A stretch of 64,000 nt of DNA from Armillaria gallica (taxonomy: Eukaryota; Basidiomycota; Agaricomycetes; Agaricales; Physalacriaceae): NCBI GenBank assembly GCA_037576215.1, contig JBANDB010000008.1, forward strand, positions 868,001 to 932,000, read 5' to 3'. The notes below the pieces were generated by a model. It was given only the letters and a program-made list of their open reading frames with translations. It ran no database searches and was not told the DNA's origin. Both the position numbers and the translations under genes were made by a program. This document shows positions 45,222-58,377 of the stretch, in pieces. Numbering within the stretch: the stretch's first letter is position 1; every line of letters begins with the position of its first letter.

Positions 45222-48200
45222 ATGTCTCATCCCGCGACATGGCCTAACGCATTCTTCTATCCGATAGGCAATACTCCTCCTGTTTGTCTTACCCAGGACC
45301 TTCCCCCCAACATTCCTGCAGATATCCTCCTTCTGGGATGTGGAGATCCTCGCAGTATCTTGTATACATGCTTTGCCGACCTTGGAGCCCGTAAGCGTTT
45401 AGCGATTTCGACCAAAGTAATGGATGATTGACTTGCTTAATATAGCTCGTCGCAAAATTGATGCAACTTGTTGCGATATCGAGCCGGCCGTACTTGGTGA
45501 GTATGAAGTGTGCCAGATTTAACCCAGCTTGACACTGATTTTTGGTGTTTAGCTCGAAACGTCTTACTCTTAACGTTGCTTTCCGACGATGAAGCAGGAA
45601 AATTTACCAGTAACATATGGGAAATTTTCTATCACTTTTACCTAGACAAAGCATCTCTCGACCTCTTATCGGACCAGTGTCAAAAACTCGTCGACCTGGC
45701 CGAGTCATTGGAGGTATGGAACCAGTCCAAGTATGGTGCATTCTTGAGGTTCTGTACCCATGCTACACTCTTGGAACTACGAGGTTACTGGGAGCGCTAT
45801 CTTCGCACAGATGTGTCTAGACAAGGCAAACGGTGTCTCCAGACTCAATTCCAGAGTGGTATGAGTAAAGCAGCCTCTAAAGCGTCTGAGGACAGCGTGG
45901 TGTACAACGCGTGTCGGTCAGCGGTGCCTTTGTGGCAGGAGATTGGGAAGATTGCTCCTAACCATTTCAAGTCGTACTGGAAATCCGGAGTTACGTGTAC
46001 CCCGTCGATTGCCAGTGCTCCTCCATCGCTGCATGTGAATCCCACATTCGTCCATTCATCGAAAGGACATATCTTCAATGTGCACTATGGCACCGATCCA
46101 ATAGTGTCATTTCATCTCGCTGCAACGACACCTGCAGTTTCCAATGACCATAATCGCACACTGACTGCAGAGATGGTAGTCACTGGGGCGAAGTTACAGT
46201 TTGAACAGTGGTCGAATGCCTTCAGGCGATCACTTGCGCAATCTTCCGTCACTGTGCGCTTTTTCACCGGGGACGCTGTTCACTTCTGCCACGCACTTCG
46301 CCATTTTTCTCGCACAGGACATCGTGCTACCGGGATACATATATCTGCTTGGAGAGGGGAGAAGATAACGTTCGATGAAGCAGACTATGACATCACCGCC
46401 CTTACTGCTGCTCCGATTGCCTTCAATGGCATTGACACATCCAACTTGACCGACCATGTGGGGCTTTTGAATGTCCTTTCCGCAACCATACCGCTCATGC
46501 GACACGATCAACTCTCGATGCTTCAAACCGAGTCTCTTACTCCATTGGAGGAGGACCCTCAGAATGACTTTAAAGAATGCTTGTGCATGCCACCTTCTAC
46601 ATTTGCTTTACTTACAGGTGTCGTCCCTGTGAGCTACCTGTCCAGGTTCAGTACCCGGTTCACAATGCACGGTATAGCCAGCTCCTCTCTTATGGCATCT
46701 CCATCTGTTTCACGCCAAAGCATGTCGTGGAGAAGAACGGACTTCGGCGGCAGTGATGGTCAAAAGCAGCGGCTTTCAATGGAGGCTCACACCCTCTCCG
46801 ACTTGCTCTTCCAATTCTACTTGAAGCTCTTTGCTGTAGAAGCATCACGCGACCTCATGAGAAACATGACGCGGACAAATATGAGGCGGGCTAGCGCAGT
46901 CCACTATGCTCGACGTAACTATGTTTGGCTTCTGGCTCTCATCCAAGACAGAGTCGATACAGACTGGCCGCGGGCAATGGAGATACTGATGGATAGAATC
47001 GAGGATGACAAACAGTTGACCATGGGAATGAACTACTTCCAAGACCTCTGCTGCGAGATGCACAAGCAAAAAATATTTACCGTAAAGTATCTTCGATACT
47101 CCGATCGCTACACCTCTTATAAAGGGGTGTTTCGCCGGTGGCAGGCCATTCCTGCCGTAGTTTGCTTGGTAGTCGAAATCCCTACGAATGCGCTGAAGCC
47201 GTTGAAAGATCGCGGTGAGAGCGCTGGTACACCTTTATTCCAATGCGATATCACTACTGGGAATATTATGCATAACGCATTGTGCACTCCGCAATTTACC
47301 TTTGGCAACGTAGACAGCACTCCCGAAGGCGTTACCATTCGCGAGGATCCCCTGGGTCAATTTGGGACCTCACCTTTGGTGATGTACACGTGGATCCCTG
47401 CGTCGTCACTTTGTGTCGATCCAGCAACCACGGTCATCAAATTCTGCATTCGTTCAACCTTGGGAACGGCAATGCTGCACCGCTGGATTCCATCACTCGG
47501 AATGGACATGGCGTTATACAAAGCGCGATTACTGGACGAGAAACATGTCTTCGTCGTTCGTGATTGGCCTCGGCTTGCGGGTGCGAGCTTAAGCCCAGTT
47601 ACGAATCCAGGATCGAATGAATGTGATCCTATCCCAGCCATGAACACCGTCTGCAGCATACGAGGCGACGTCCCTTACCTGACAGCGAAGGTTAATATCA
47701 ACGTCGGCGGATCTCCTGTACGTGCATCAGCCGTGACGATGACACAAAGATCATCGTGCGGGGTGGAGATAAACACCGCAAACAATGAGCGGCGTAGGAT
47801 ATCGTTCCCATTTCCAGTCGACGTCACCCGTGCGAGCTTGCGCCAGACATTTTCAATGGTTGAGGTTTGTTTTCTAGTCATTTCAGATGGCGAGCACCTT
47901 GATTGACGGACGGGGTAGGTACAAGTTCCGATATCGGACCCGAGTGTTTTGGACAGCTTTTCCTTCGATCGGTTCCCAATGGTTTTGCTCCGTTCGACGC
48001 CGTGGCTCTGGAACATATCCTATATCAATCTTGATTCTATGCCCATTATTAGTGTCGCAAACTCTGCTTCTCTCAGTTGGCTCGATTCACATCTTGCATT
48101 TATGCTTGCCGATCGAGAGAGACGAGCGATTCCTCACACCGATGCGCTATTTTGTGTCAAAAAATCACTGATGCAAATCTTCCTCACTTTTGCTGGCATC

Positions 48201-48863
48201 TATAAGCCAAAAGCGGAGATATTTACCCTTCGATCCTCTGAGGGGGATATATACACCATCCTCTTCGTTAGAGAGCTCCGCCTCGACCTTAATTCGCAAA
48301 CGGTTGTGGCTGATTGTTTTCTCTTCCCAATACCGTCGGGCACCGAATGTCCTTCGGCGCCAGTTACAGTCAAGCGTATTCTCAAGAACACAGCGATGGT
48401 GGACATACACACGGTTCCTTCTGAGCAGAGGGCTTGGATGCAGCTTTTTTCAGCAATCACCGAACGATGCCGCAAGTGGGAGCATACACCAAACTGTGAG
48501 TACGACTCATGGTCGCTCGATTCCACTATTCCTTCAGCATTCTGCTCGTGTGGGCGGGGAAAGGATGACGCCAGTTCCTTCTTCAAGGAAATGGAGTTGG
48601 ATGAGGTGTCCTGTTTCGTGACCCGCGCAGCATTGGGCCCTTTGTTCGCTGTCCCTTATCTAGAAGCTGTTGGGGTCGCTCCCATGGATACAGCTCAAAA
48701 CAGTGGCCCGGTTGACGACGGTACTTCCTTGAGATGCGCTTTTTGTGGTACACAGTCGGGGCATCTCCAAGTCTGCAGCGTCTGCAAGCAGCAGCACTAT
48801 TGCTCTCGGGCTTGCCAGAGGTCGGATTGGAAGCGGCACAAGCGGGACTGCAGAGCAGCGTGA
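45222..48863 (+). CDS. DUF4470 and MYND-finger protein, copy 1
   Basis: Exons 45222-45390, 45446-45496, 45553-47864 and 47919-48863 give about 1158 residues. The N-terminal DUF4470-type region (about 10-120) reads FFYPIGNTPPVCLTQDLPP, PADILLLGCGDPRSILYT, IDATCCDIEPAVLARNVLL and IWEIFYHFYLD. A long middle region of unknown fold follows. The C-terminal MYND zinc finger (about 1116-1158) has CxxC pairs CAFC and CSVC, then HYCSRACQRSDWKRH and a final Cys. The CxDIEPAVLARNxLL block is a family mark. Such proteins are expanded in mushrooms; MYND fingers bind proline-rich partners, so a regulatory or scaffold role is plausible but unknown. The third intron (47865-47918) needs removal to bypass a stop. 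Confidence 0.88.
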
Positions 48864-49950
48864 ACTAAATGACCCAGTACAGTTTCACCTATCTTCATGA
48901 ACTCATCTAGTGACGATTGCGAACATAACTCAAAAGAGTTGAGCTCATATCACCTTGTAAATTGGTCAATGAGGGCCAGTAAATATATTACTGACCGGAA
49001 TAATCAGTCTGTTAACCTTTCCCAGGCATTACATCGGCTGTAATCATTCCCAGTCATGCGCTAGTGCATGCTTCGAATGCACAAGAATTGGTTTTCCGAC
49101 CATTACACTGGGTGTTTTCACCCGAATTTGGAAGAAAAAAGAAGGAGAAAAGAAAAATCCGGAAGGCTCTTGCCCCTTCGTCAGTATGCTAAAGCTATTA
49201 CTATTTTGTACATGTAACCGTTCCGTGTTATTTTTCCGTGCTGCGCGCACCTGAGATGGTATCAATTTCTCATGATCTTAGGGGCTCGAAACAAGTGTTG
49301 AGCATGCAAGTTATACCAAATTGCTGAAAATACAGCACCAGTAAGTCGTGTTCCGATGTATACATATGATGCAAGCACCTTGTGCGCTCGAAAAGAGTAA
49401 AGGAAAACCAAAAAAGGGAGAAAAGTAGGTGCAAAATATTCATTATACATGCTCGAAAACAAGTCGAAAAATCGTGAATTCTGCAGTATATATGTATGAT
49501 GTATCAGAGAATAGTTGTAGGAGCAAATGAGCTGTGAGGAATCGGCGCAAAGACAAAAACGAAGGGGTGGCAGGTATGTGGCAGGTAAGTCTCGGACCGG
49601 TACGACCGGTGGCAGGTAATAACATTGTTTCTTGATTGTTTCCTTCATAACTCGAGAGTGGCATATCCTTCAAATTTTTGGTGAGTTCAGTACAGCTCTA
49701 TAGCACTCAAATACAAAGCTACAGAGAGTATGAGACTTCTGAGACTTGAGGCGAAGCCAAAAGAAAAAAAAATACGCTATCAATCCCGAAACGGCAATGG
49801 CAGGTAAGTGCACAGCATGGCAGGTAAGTTAGCGTGGGAACCCAGCGTATCGATCGGTAAACCCAAGAATTCTTAATCGGCATCTCTGCATCACATCTGA
49901 TTGTGACATAGGACAGTCGCTTTTCCTAACGTCTACTATCTGCTCGTGTC
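48864..49950. other. Intergenic between the tandem MYND genes
   Basis: About 1.1 kb, A/T-rich in part, with a short repeated motif listed separately. No exon was found. Confidence 0.5.
49569..49828 (+). repeat. Five copies of a GGCAGGTA(A/T) motif
   Basis: GGCAGGTATG at 49569, GGCAGGTAAG at 49580, GGCAGGTAAT at 49611, and GGCAGGTAAG at 49799 and 49819. All are on the same strand, upstream of the second MYND gene. The core CAGGTAAGT equals a strong splice donor; whether it marks unannotated leader introns or a factor site is unknown. Confidence 0.6.
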
Positions 49951-52900
49951 ATGGCTCAAGCAGTTTTGTGGCCCAAGAAAACATTCTTCTACCCAATCGG
50001 AAACACTTCTCCGATTTCATTGACACAAGACCTTCCTCCCGATATTCCCGCTGACATTCTCCTCCTTGGGTGTGGAGATCCTCGTAATATCCTGCACACT
50101 TTACATTCTGATCTTCGTTGCGGTACTTGTGAGCAGCAGCCATGCACTGTCGGGCCGTTATCTGACGAATGATCTTGGTATAGCGCTTCGTAGGCTCGAT
50201 ATAACGTGCTGTGATATAGAACCGGCCATTCTAGGTACGTTTGAAATCGATTTGATGGGCTTATCGCACGTTTACTGAAGGAGCATCAGCGCGTAATATT
50301 CTCCTTTATACCTTGCTTATTGATGCCAGGGTGGACAATGACGAGACCTGGAATATCTTCTACCATTTCTATCTCGACGACGCCTCCATACAGAGGCTCT
50401 GGGATCAGTGCAGTACACTTGTCAAGGCGTCTCAGAGCCTTGAGTCTTGGCAAAACTCGCCGTACTCGTCATTTATGAGGATGTGCACCGCGCACACTCT
50501 CCAAGCTCTGCATAACCAATGGTCTTTATATCTCAATACGAAGTCTATGTCTGAAGGAGAACGGGCACGAATGAAGAAAAAATTCCGCTGTCAGGCTGAG
50601 GCAATAGCACAGCGTAAGGATTGTATCAGTCCCTGTTGGTCTGCAGGCCCATTTTGGGCAAAATTCCAGGACGTCACCACGGAGCACTTCAAATCATACT
50701 GGTATACCGGTATAATGACGTCCGAGACCCGCTCTCCTTCTTTACCATACCTGAACCCGACGTTTGTGTACTCACTGATGGGTGATGTATTCAATGTCCA
50801 TTATGCTACAAATCCCATCAGGGCTTTCCACCTCGCTGCGTGTTATCCTTCTGTTACTTCGGGCAGTAGCGGCACAGGTCCGCTTACATTAGAATCGGTG
50901 ATTCGAGCGGCAAAATCTCAGTTTTTACAGTGGTCACAGGCCTTCCGGGATGCCGTTACAGAGGGCGCTATCGTTCTCCGCTTCTTCAACGGCGATGCGC
51001 TCGCTTTCTGCAACGCTCTCCAAGAGCTGCGCCGGTCTGGAACGACGCTGACTTCGTTGGAGTGTCATACTGGATCGGAACACGTATTCATTTCCACGAT
51101 GAGTATTCTCTCTCATCGTCCCGTCCGGCACCCTCTTGCTACAATGTTATCGACACTTCCAATTTGTCGGATCATTTAGGTGATATGAATATTCTCGCTG
51201 GAACTGTACCGCTCCTGCGAGAAGATCAGTTTTCTGCACTGAGGACCCAAACACTCTTATCCACACCGTCAGATCGAAGTCTTCATCGATCCTTTGTAGA
51301 ACGCTTCTGTGGGGACGTTTCTACCCTTTCCCTTCTCCTTGGAGTAGCTCCTGTCGGCTACATCACCCGCTATGCCACGCATTACACTCCACAATACTCC
51401 GTAAAAAGTATCCCGGATAGTTCTCCTTCAGAGGCTGAAGGGGACTTGATCTGGAAAAGAACTGATTTGGCTTTCTCCCCTTCAGACCGTCGACACCCTC
51501 GGCTTGTTGTGGATCCTCAGGAACTATCCAGATATCTTTTCGGTGTATACTTGAAGATGTTTGTACATGAGATGTCCATGGAGGGCACCGGCCTTCCGTC
51601 TCCAGAGCACATGGGGATGACTTCCGGCTTCTTTTATGCTCGGCCTAGCTTCGTGGCAATTCTCAAGGTCATGAAAGACAAAGTAGAGACCAACTGGAAC
51701 GTGACAATGGAGCAGCTTTTTGACTTGATTGCAGCGGACAAGAAGCTGTTCACGGGTCTGAACTTTTACCAGGACCTTTGCTCTGAGCTGCATCATCAAG
51801 GGGTCTACAGCGTAGAAACCCTGTCATCCTATGTTTCGATTGAATCCGCCCATGGCATTTTTAGGCACTGGGTAGACTCCATTCCTCCCCTAGTTTGTTT
51901 GGCGTTGAAGATTCCCCGAGCGAACTTGGACAGAGTTCCAGACGATATAGGAACCCCAGTTCTCCAGCTCGAACTGCGATCTCCCGCGGCTCATTTCCAC
52001 AACAGCTTCTCTTTCCTTCAGCTCATATTTGGGACGCTTTCTATTGACGGTGATCCAAAGGATCCGTCATTCACTATCACGCAAGACCCTCTTAGGTGGT
52101 CTGGAGTGTCGGATCTAATCCTAACGCTCTGGGTTCCTGCCTGGATTTTATGCGTGAGTCCAAAGACGACCGAGGTCATGTTTTCGTTTCGGTCTACACC
52201 TTCGAACAAATTCATCACCAAACTCCAACAAAACTTGGGTTTCTTGTTGATAATCTTTAAAACGAAGCTGTTGGATAACCAACATGTGTTTTTCAGCCGA
52301 AGAAATCCTTCATTCTCTGATACTTGTCCGACTTCGAGCACCCTAAGCTTGAAACAGGCAGAAGTTCCTAGCGCGACCTTCGAAGACCGGCCCTTTTTTA
52401 TTAAGGCATCTCTTAATCCCGACAGCGTCACTACGCTGTCTATACGGACCGACGTGGTAGACACTAATGCCCGTGAAGCCTTGTTAAAAGGTCATGGCAT
52501 AACTGCAACGCAGAAAACCTCATGCCAGGTAGAATTTCAATTTGATGGGTTCTGTCATTCGGTCGCGTTTCCTCATCCTATCGATGGTGCTAAAATCAAG
52601 CTGCGCATCGCCCGAAAATCCCATTATATAGAGGTGAAGTCATCTGCTATCAACGCGTTCTTTCGCGCAAGCTCATGTTCATGTACTGCTCGCTGGCAGG
52701 TCTGTGCTCCTATATCGAACCCAAAAGTCCTTGATAGCCTCTCGTTCAATTATGTCCCTGTACCTATGCTCCAGGTACCATGGCTTTGGACCATGCATTA
52801 TCTCTCCTTATCGCCCCTTCCTGCGATCAACATCAATGGCAACCTCGAGTGGATCCGACAACACATATCACTGATCTTCTCCGAGCGTGAATGCCGTTTA

Positions 52901-53602
52901 CGAGATCTACCGGCTGCACAGAGAGATGACACTCTCTTGGCAGTCAAAGATACATTTTTCACCCTGATATTTGCCTCCGCTGGGATTGACATACCCCGGG
53001 AACATATCGTATGCCTCATGGACGAAGACACGAACCTGCCTGAAATCGTGATCTTTCTCCAGCACCTTCGTCTTGATCTCACTTCTCATACCGTGGTGGT
53101 CGATTGTTTTGTCCTCCCATTTACAAAAGCCGTAGACTGGGCTTGGGAGGTGTTGAATAGGAAATCAATGCTGATAATCAAAACGCACAGCGCAGAGATC
53201 AGGGCCTGGAAGCAGATGCTCCCAGCAATCACTGAATGCTGTAGAACGTGGCGTCACACTAACAACTGCGAATACCTTGCTCGCGGAATTCCTGCATCTT
53301 TAGAGATCTCAGAAACACCACTATGTTCGTGCGGGCTTGGCCATGGCGCTAGTTCTTATTTCAAGGATTTCGGACTCGACAAAAGGCTTTGCAATCACGT
53401 TACGGCGGCCGCAATTTCGCCATTCTTTGCTCTTTCTTTCCTAGAGTCCATGGGTCGGAGTCAAATCAGGTGTGCGGCCCAAGATTGTAGCAAAACGGAG
53501 GGTCTGAAGCGTTGCGCCCGATGTAGGGTGATCAGCTATTGTTCTGCGCTCTGTCAAAAGTCGGACTGGAAGAGGCATAAAGCGGTTTGCAAGAAGGAGT
53601 AA
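49951..53602 (+). CDS. DUF4470 and MYND-finger protein, copy 2
   Basis: Tandem paralogue of the upstream gene, same strand, with the same intron positions (exons 49951-50122, 50184-50234, then from 50290). The N-terminus carries FFYPIGNTSPISLTQDLPP, PADILLLGCGDPRNILHT, ITCCDIEPAILARNILLYT and IFYHFYLDDASI. The C-terminal MYND finger reads CAAQDC, KRCARC and YCSALCQKSDWKRHKAVC. Two oddities appear. Near 51055 the frame shifts by one base: copy 1 is continuous there, and one extra G in TTGGAG (T-S-L-G-V-S-Y-W) restores the match. Near 52635 a 66-base GT...CAG segment lacks a counterpart in copy 1 protein and coincides with copy 1's last intron, so it is probably an intron that happens to be open. 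With both corrected the product is about 1150 residues. Confidence 0.82.
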
Positions 53603-53751
53603 AATTGCCCGATTTTACTAATACTGAAGAGATACCACTGTAACATATTGTTGGTTTTTGGTGGTCTGGCGCCCTCTGACGTTGGGTAGTGGTTTGAATC
53701 AAATTATCTATTTAATTTGAAGTTCGCCTATGTATCGTGGCTGTGCTGCTG

Positions 53752-55316
53752 ATGTCACTTCCTTTCATACCACGCAATGTCGCGACAAAATCCAAGAAAA
53801 TACAGTCGACGAAGGACAGAGAAGTGAACATATCTTCTGCATGTTCTCCCCGTATCCCACTGTCGATAGCTAAGGGTAAAGAGCAAGACAAACCGGATAT
53901 TGATGGACCTGCAGTTCTCAACAAGTCCAGTTTTTCTGACAAAGAGTATGCGTCCCTCATTTCCTTAGCGCTCTCCGACTTTGCACTATTTTCTAATCCA
54001 GACCTTCGGCGCAAAATTGATGAAGGCGAAGATGGGTGTCAGTCTTTTTTATTCGTCTATGATAAATGTCAAGCGGTGTTGACGCATTTTGCAGTCGTCT
54101 CGTTACTCCATGTTCTGAAGCACGCTCTTCATGGAATCCTCATTTCCGAATCAGAGACAGCAGTTGCCAAAGCTCTGCGGTCTGAGGCTACTGACAGCAT
54201 AGAAGTCCGGATGGTGTTCTCTGGGCCGTCGTGGTCAGCGCATGGATCGTCCAAAAACAAAGGGATGTTCGAGGTGCGGAGAAAGGATCCACAGAACATG
54301 TTTACAAGGGAGAATTGGAAGGAACGAACGCTATACCTTGTACGTGCGCTTTTTCTGCTTCTGACGCGCTCAATAACTTTGTACCTCAGGAAAATATCCC
54401 GGTTCAATATGCGTCACTCCCGGGGGTCTTCCATTTAACCCAAGTACTACTCGCGAAAACTACCGACACTATAGCACCCTTCAATCGCATTCAATCGATT
54501 TCCTTTCCCCCGCATCACCTCGACAAACCGGGAGACATCCCAAAATGTAAAGGCTTTGCTCTCCTGACACTCCTCGACGTTGAAGACATGCAGCAACTTT
54601 TGCGCGAGTGGCCATGGACCCTCGTCGTTAGTGCCACTGATGTCAAACCGGCGATCTCAGAATTCCAAGAGGCTACCAAGTTCGGGTTCCGAGCGCTATC
54701 CAAAACGCGATGGGACGAAATGAAGGATGAATACCTGGCGTATCGTGCACGGCTGGTGAAGGAGATAGTGTCTTACGAGGATGAGATGGCCGCACATGCC
54801 GCGACCAAGAGAAGGCGATCACCTTCACCTGCGATATCATCAGTTCCTGACACAGTCGAGACGACACTGACATCTTCGTCGCCACTCCCACCAAACTGCC
54901 TTGTGTTCGTCCGAAATCTCCATTGCGAAACTAACAAGACCACGTTACGAGCACTGTTTTCCAAAGCTTTTACGTCGCTCCCCGATGGCCTCGATTATGT
55001 CGATTATACCAAGGGCATGGATTCCGTGAGTCCAAAGACCTTCGGAATTCGAAGTTCTAACTGATATCATTCAATCTAGTGCTACTTACGCGTCGCAACC
55101 CCGGAACATGCGCGCGCCCTCACGGATTACTTTACTCAAGCCAAGATGGCACAGACAAACGGGCTTGATAGCGAAGGTAGTAGAGATGCCGAGACCAAGG
55201 CAATTACTATGGAGACAATGGGAGGGCGAAGAGAAGAGATTTATTGGGAGAAGGTGCCACTTAAGGTTCGACGTGAGGCTGTTGACAGGCACTGCGCTTA
55301 CTGGAGCCAGAAATAA
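53752..55316 (+). CDS. LARP7/Pof8-like protein: La motif, RRM and C-terminal xRRM
   Basis: Read as a La-related protein. The La motif begins FSDKEYASLISLALSDFALF near residue 65, and SETAVAKALRSEATDSIEVRM closes it. The first RRM has TLYLENIPVQYASLPGVFHL and KCKGFALLTLLDVED. A basic linker (KRRRSPSP) is followed by a second RRM, NCLVFVRNLHCETNKTTLRALF, then LDYVDYTKGMDSCYLRVATP and the closing REAVDRHCAYW helix, which is how an xRRM looks. LARP7/Pof8 proteins bind telomerase or 7SK-type RNA. The introns near 54339-54387 (before ENIPVQY) and 55026-55079 are clear. The La-motif middle, near 54035-54095, may hold another intron or a one-base error. The start at 53752 is the first ATG in frame. 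Confidence 0.65.
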
Positions 55317-55787
55317 CGCGGAAAGATGAAGGTGGACAAAAGAGGGCCAGGCGGAGGTGATACGCGCCTAATTGGAGGCAAACTCTTGGGAACTATGGTG
55401 GCAACTGCTGGTATGAATACTAGTTGTCTGTTTTAACAACGAACGTGTCACTGGTACCGGCCTCATGGGAGGACGGCGGAGACCGTGTGATGGCCACGAA
55501 TATCAGTCTGACAAAAACACCGCCGCTCAGAGTAATGACGTGGCTTAGCTGGGCAATGGCAAGTAATGGTAACGATATCCTTGTACGTAGTCTAGTGGTA
55601 AAAACACATCTGGAAGTCCTAGGATCACAAGTCTCAGTTGAATGATGTTTTGGAAGTGTAACCAGCACGTACATGATATCCTAAACTCGGACCAGCTTGA
55701 TCGAATGAAGGAAGGGGTCGTAACTCGTCAAAGCATGGCAGAAAACACGTGAAAGCGAGACATAATAGACGAAAGTAAGGGAGAACC
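55317..55787. other. 3' intergenic, nothing recognised
   Basis: The 3' ends of two convergent genes face each other here. No recognisable element. Confidence 0.5.
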
Positions 55788-57379
55788 TTATTTCTTGTAG
55801 CCCATCGCTTTCAGTCGCTCTCGGACACGCATGAGAGCTTTACCTAGGTGATTCTGACCCTGACCGTCAGGTCCTTCGCTCCAGTAAGAGTCGCTTGGAT
55901 CAGAGTATACCAATTCCGCAGAACCAGTATTCAGGAGGAGGTTCCGGACGTCTGGATTTTGTCCGTACTTATGGTACAGGACTTCTTCCAGCTATAGAAC
56001 AGGTTAGCTGAGATGATCCGCTGATATGAATCCACGTACGATAGTTGTATGCACGTCACCCCAATCTGATCGCTGATACTGCGCAAAATTAGCAGACAAG
56101 GGAAAGACGTCTCCGATATTTTTGCAGAGTCGGATGTTGTCTGCGATCTGGGGGTTGTCGGGGAGGAATTTCATGGCTTCGAAGAGATGCATGGCGGTGT
56201 CGTACGTCTGGTTGCCGTACATGACGCGATGGAAGGAGTGGTTGCAAAAGTCTCGGTATTCGTTATCAAAGGTGATTCGTATGACGGAAGGTGGGACATT
56301 GGGACGGGGTTCTGGGATCACTGGAGGTGGAGGCTCGGCGGGATCTGGTACAGGCATTTGTACGATTGGAAGAGGGGGAGCGGGAGTCGCATTCATAGCG
56401 ACGGGTGGCGGGGCTGCTGATATCGAACCAGACGACGATGGCGCCATGGACCGATTGAGCCCCGAGGGCCCAGCATCCGGACGATAGCCATTAGCCCCGA
56501 CATTCACCGGGACGAAATGTATCCGTGGCTCCTCTTTCTTCTTGGATGACAGCGATCTTAGAAGACCTTTGCCTTTCCCAAATATGCCTTTTGATTTCTG
56601 CGGGAGGTCATTTGAAAAGCTGGCTGTTAGTAGGGCGGTCGTTTGGGGAAGGTCGAGGATAGCGTTGTAAGGGGATGAGGCGTAGAGGTCGCGAGGTGGT
56701 TCTGGTAGTGGGTTGTGATTCTGCACTGGGGGAACCCCGGGGCGCGGTGGAGGGCCGTATGCTGCTGGCGGTGCTGGAGACATGGGTGCCATAAGGTGAG
56801 CTAGCTGGTGGTCGTGTCCTGATTCACTTAAATTGTCTCGGGGTAGTGCGGTACCACTCGGATAAGGTGTGTGAGTACCAACCGAGCGCCTCAGAATACT
56901 TGGTCCCGGTTGCATTCTTTCGTTGTGCACTGTGTGGAATTATCTATGATTTTATTACCTATAGCCGCAAATACACTAACCATGAGTCTCAGTGCCTGCT
57001 CGGGAAGCTGGGATGATATGTCAACCATGACGGCCATTAAAATACATAGAGACGACGGACGAATCACTGGATCGGGAGCTGACAGCACATTAGATAACAG
57101 TGAATAAGTACCATAAAGTCGACGTACCATCGTCTTGATAATCATCGTGCCTTCTCCTGCGAGATGAATGATGCCTCCTCCGTCTCCTCCTAGTGCCATC
57201 TGGATCAGGGTGTGATGAAAAGAGCGTTTGCTGGGGTAGAATATGACCATATACGGGGCAGGGGCGTAGGCAGGAGCAGGGGGGTATGCAGGGGCAGGGG
57301 GATATCCATAGCCGTATGTGGGTGCAAAAGGTGGAGGTGGAGGGTAGAATCCTCTCTGCCTTGACGATGACTGGCCCAT
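55788..57379 (-). CDS. NADAR (YbiA/DUF1768) domain protein with proline-rich N-terminus
   Basis: The start at 57379 gives MGQSSSRQRGFYPPPPPF, then a Tyr/Pro/Ala-rich low-complexity run (YPPAPAYPPAP). Next come a basic RRRRRRHH stretch, a proline-rich linker and the NADAR domain. In the domain, IRITFDNEYRDFCNHSFHRV, YDTAMHLFEAMKFLPDNPQIA, SANFAQYQRSDWGDV and, after a short intron, LEEVLYHKYGQNPDVRNLLL plus SDPSDSYWSEGPDGQGQNHLG match the fold. NADAR enzymes are N-glycosidases acting on ADP-ribosyl or riboflavin-pathway intermediates. MGQSSS could be an N-myristoylation site. The exons between about 57120 and 56930 are not certain, as the intron there appears long (about 190 bases). Confidence 0.75.
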
Positions 57380-58377
57380 CGTTGCTGAATGGGAAGATGA
57401 GATAATAGCTGATACTGGGTAGATAGGCATACCTAATCATTAAATGAGGAAAACATGAGGCTGGCAGGAAGATCACAACAGGTCAGATTTACAACGCGTC
57501 CGAACCACGGTCCCGTGCAAATTAGTTCGGCAAATCGGCATGGGATTTTCCACTGAACCATGCCTTCTTCACAAGAATAGCGCAAACTGATGTGTGACAC
57601 AATCGTTCTCCATTTTAGTATAAACCCTGTACTCAGCTCCATTCATCAGCATCACAAATATCTTTTTCGTACATTTTCTCGAGCCTAAGTAATCGTTAGT
57701 CTCTCATAGACAGACGACGATACAATCTACTATTACAGACCTGTTGATGAGAGGGAGTGACAGTCTGTATGTGTTTTAGATACCTTCCTTGTACATTATC
57801 ACCCAGCACTCAAACACGAAAGCGCTCAAGGTTGTGATGTCGTACTTCAACTGGGCGGTTATCGGTACTAGCGAATCTACGAGCATCTCGCCAACAAATT
57901 GGGATCAGTTTCAACTTTGTATATCCATCTTCTCTAACGTGACCACTGTATGAGATAGGATCATCTATTGCACTCTAAAACCTGATAGAACCTAAAGCCC
58001 AGGTCAGAATCCCGGAAGTTGGAAGCGGTCAAGCGGCGTCGGACATACTAAGTATGCACTTATCCGCACCACAAATTCCTGACTCATTCAAGCCTTTGCT
58101 CGCAGAAAATTTGATGCGATTGTTGTGATACGCGAGACAAACGCGGTTACATCATAGCATAAACCTAGTGACCGTTTTAGCGATTGTCAGGAATCAGGCT
58201 ACAGCAGCAGCAAGGCGACGCTATTTTCTAACGAATCGGGCGTAGCACTGGCTGCACAAGAGATGTCCTGTCATCCCCAAGCATAATTACAGCAGAAAAA
58301 TATAAGATGATAAAGAATGTGCGGCAAAAGGAATGGGATATCCTGCAATATCTGACACCGGAACTAAGTCTGACCCA
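57380..58377. other. Intergenic, nothing recognised
   Basis: About 1 kb upstream of the NADAR gene. No exon or repeat was recognised. Confidence 0.5.
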
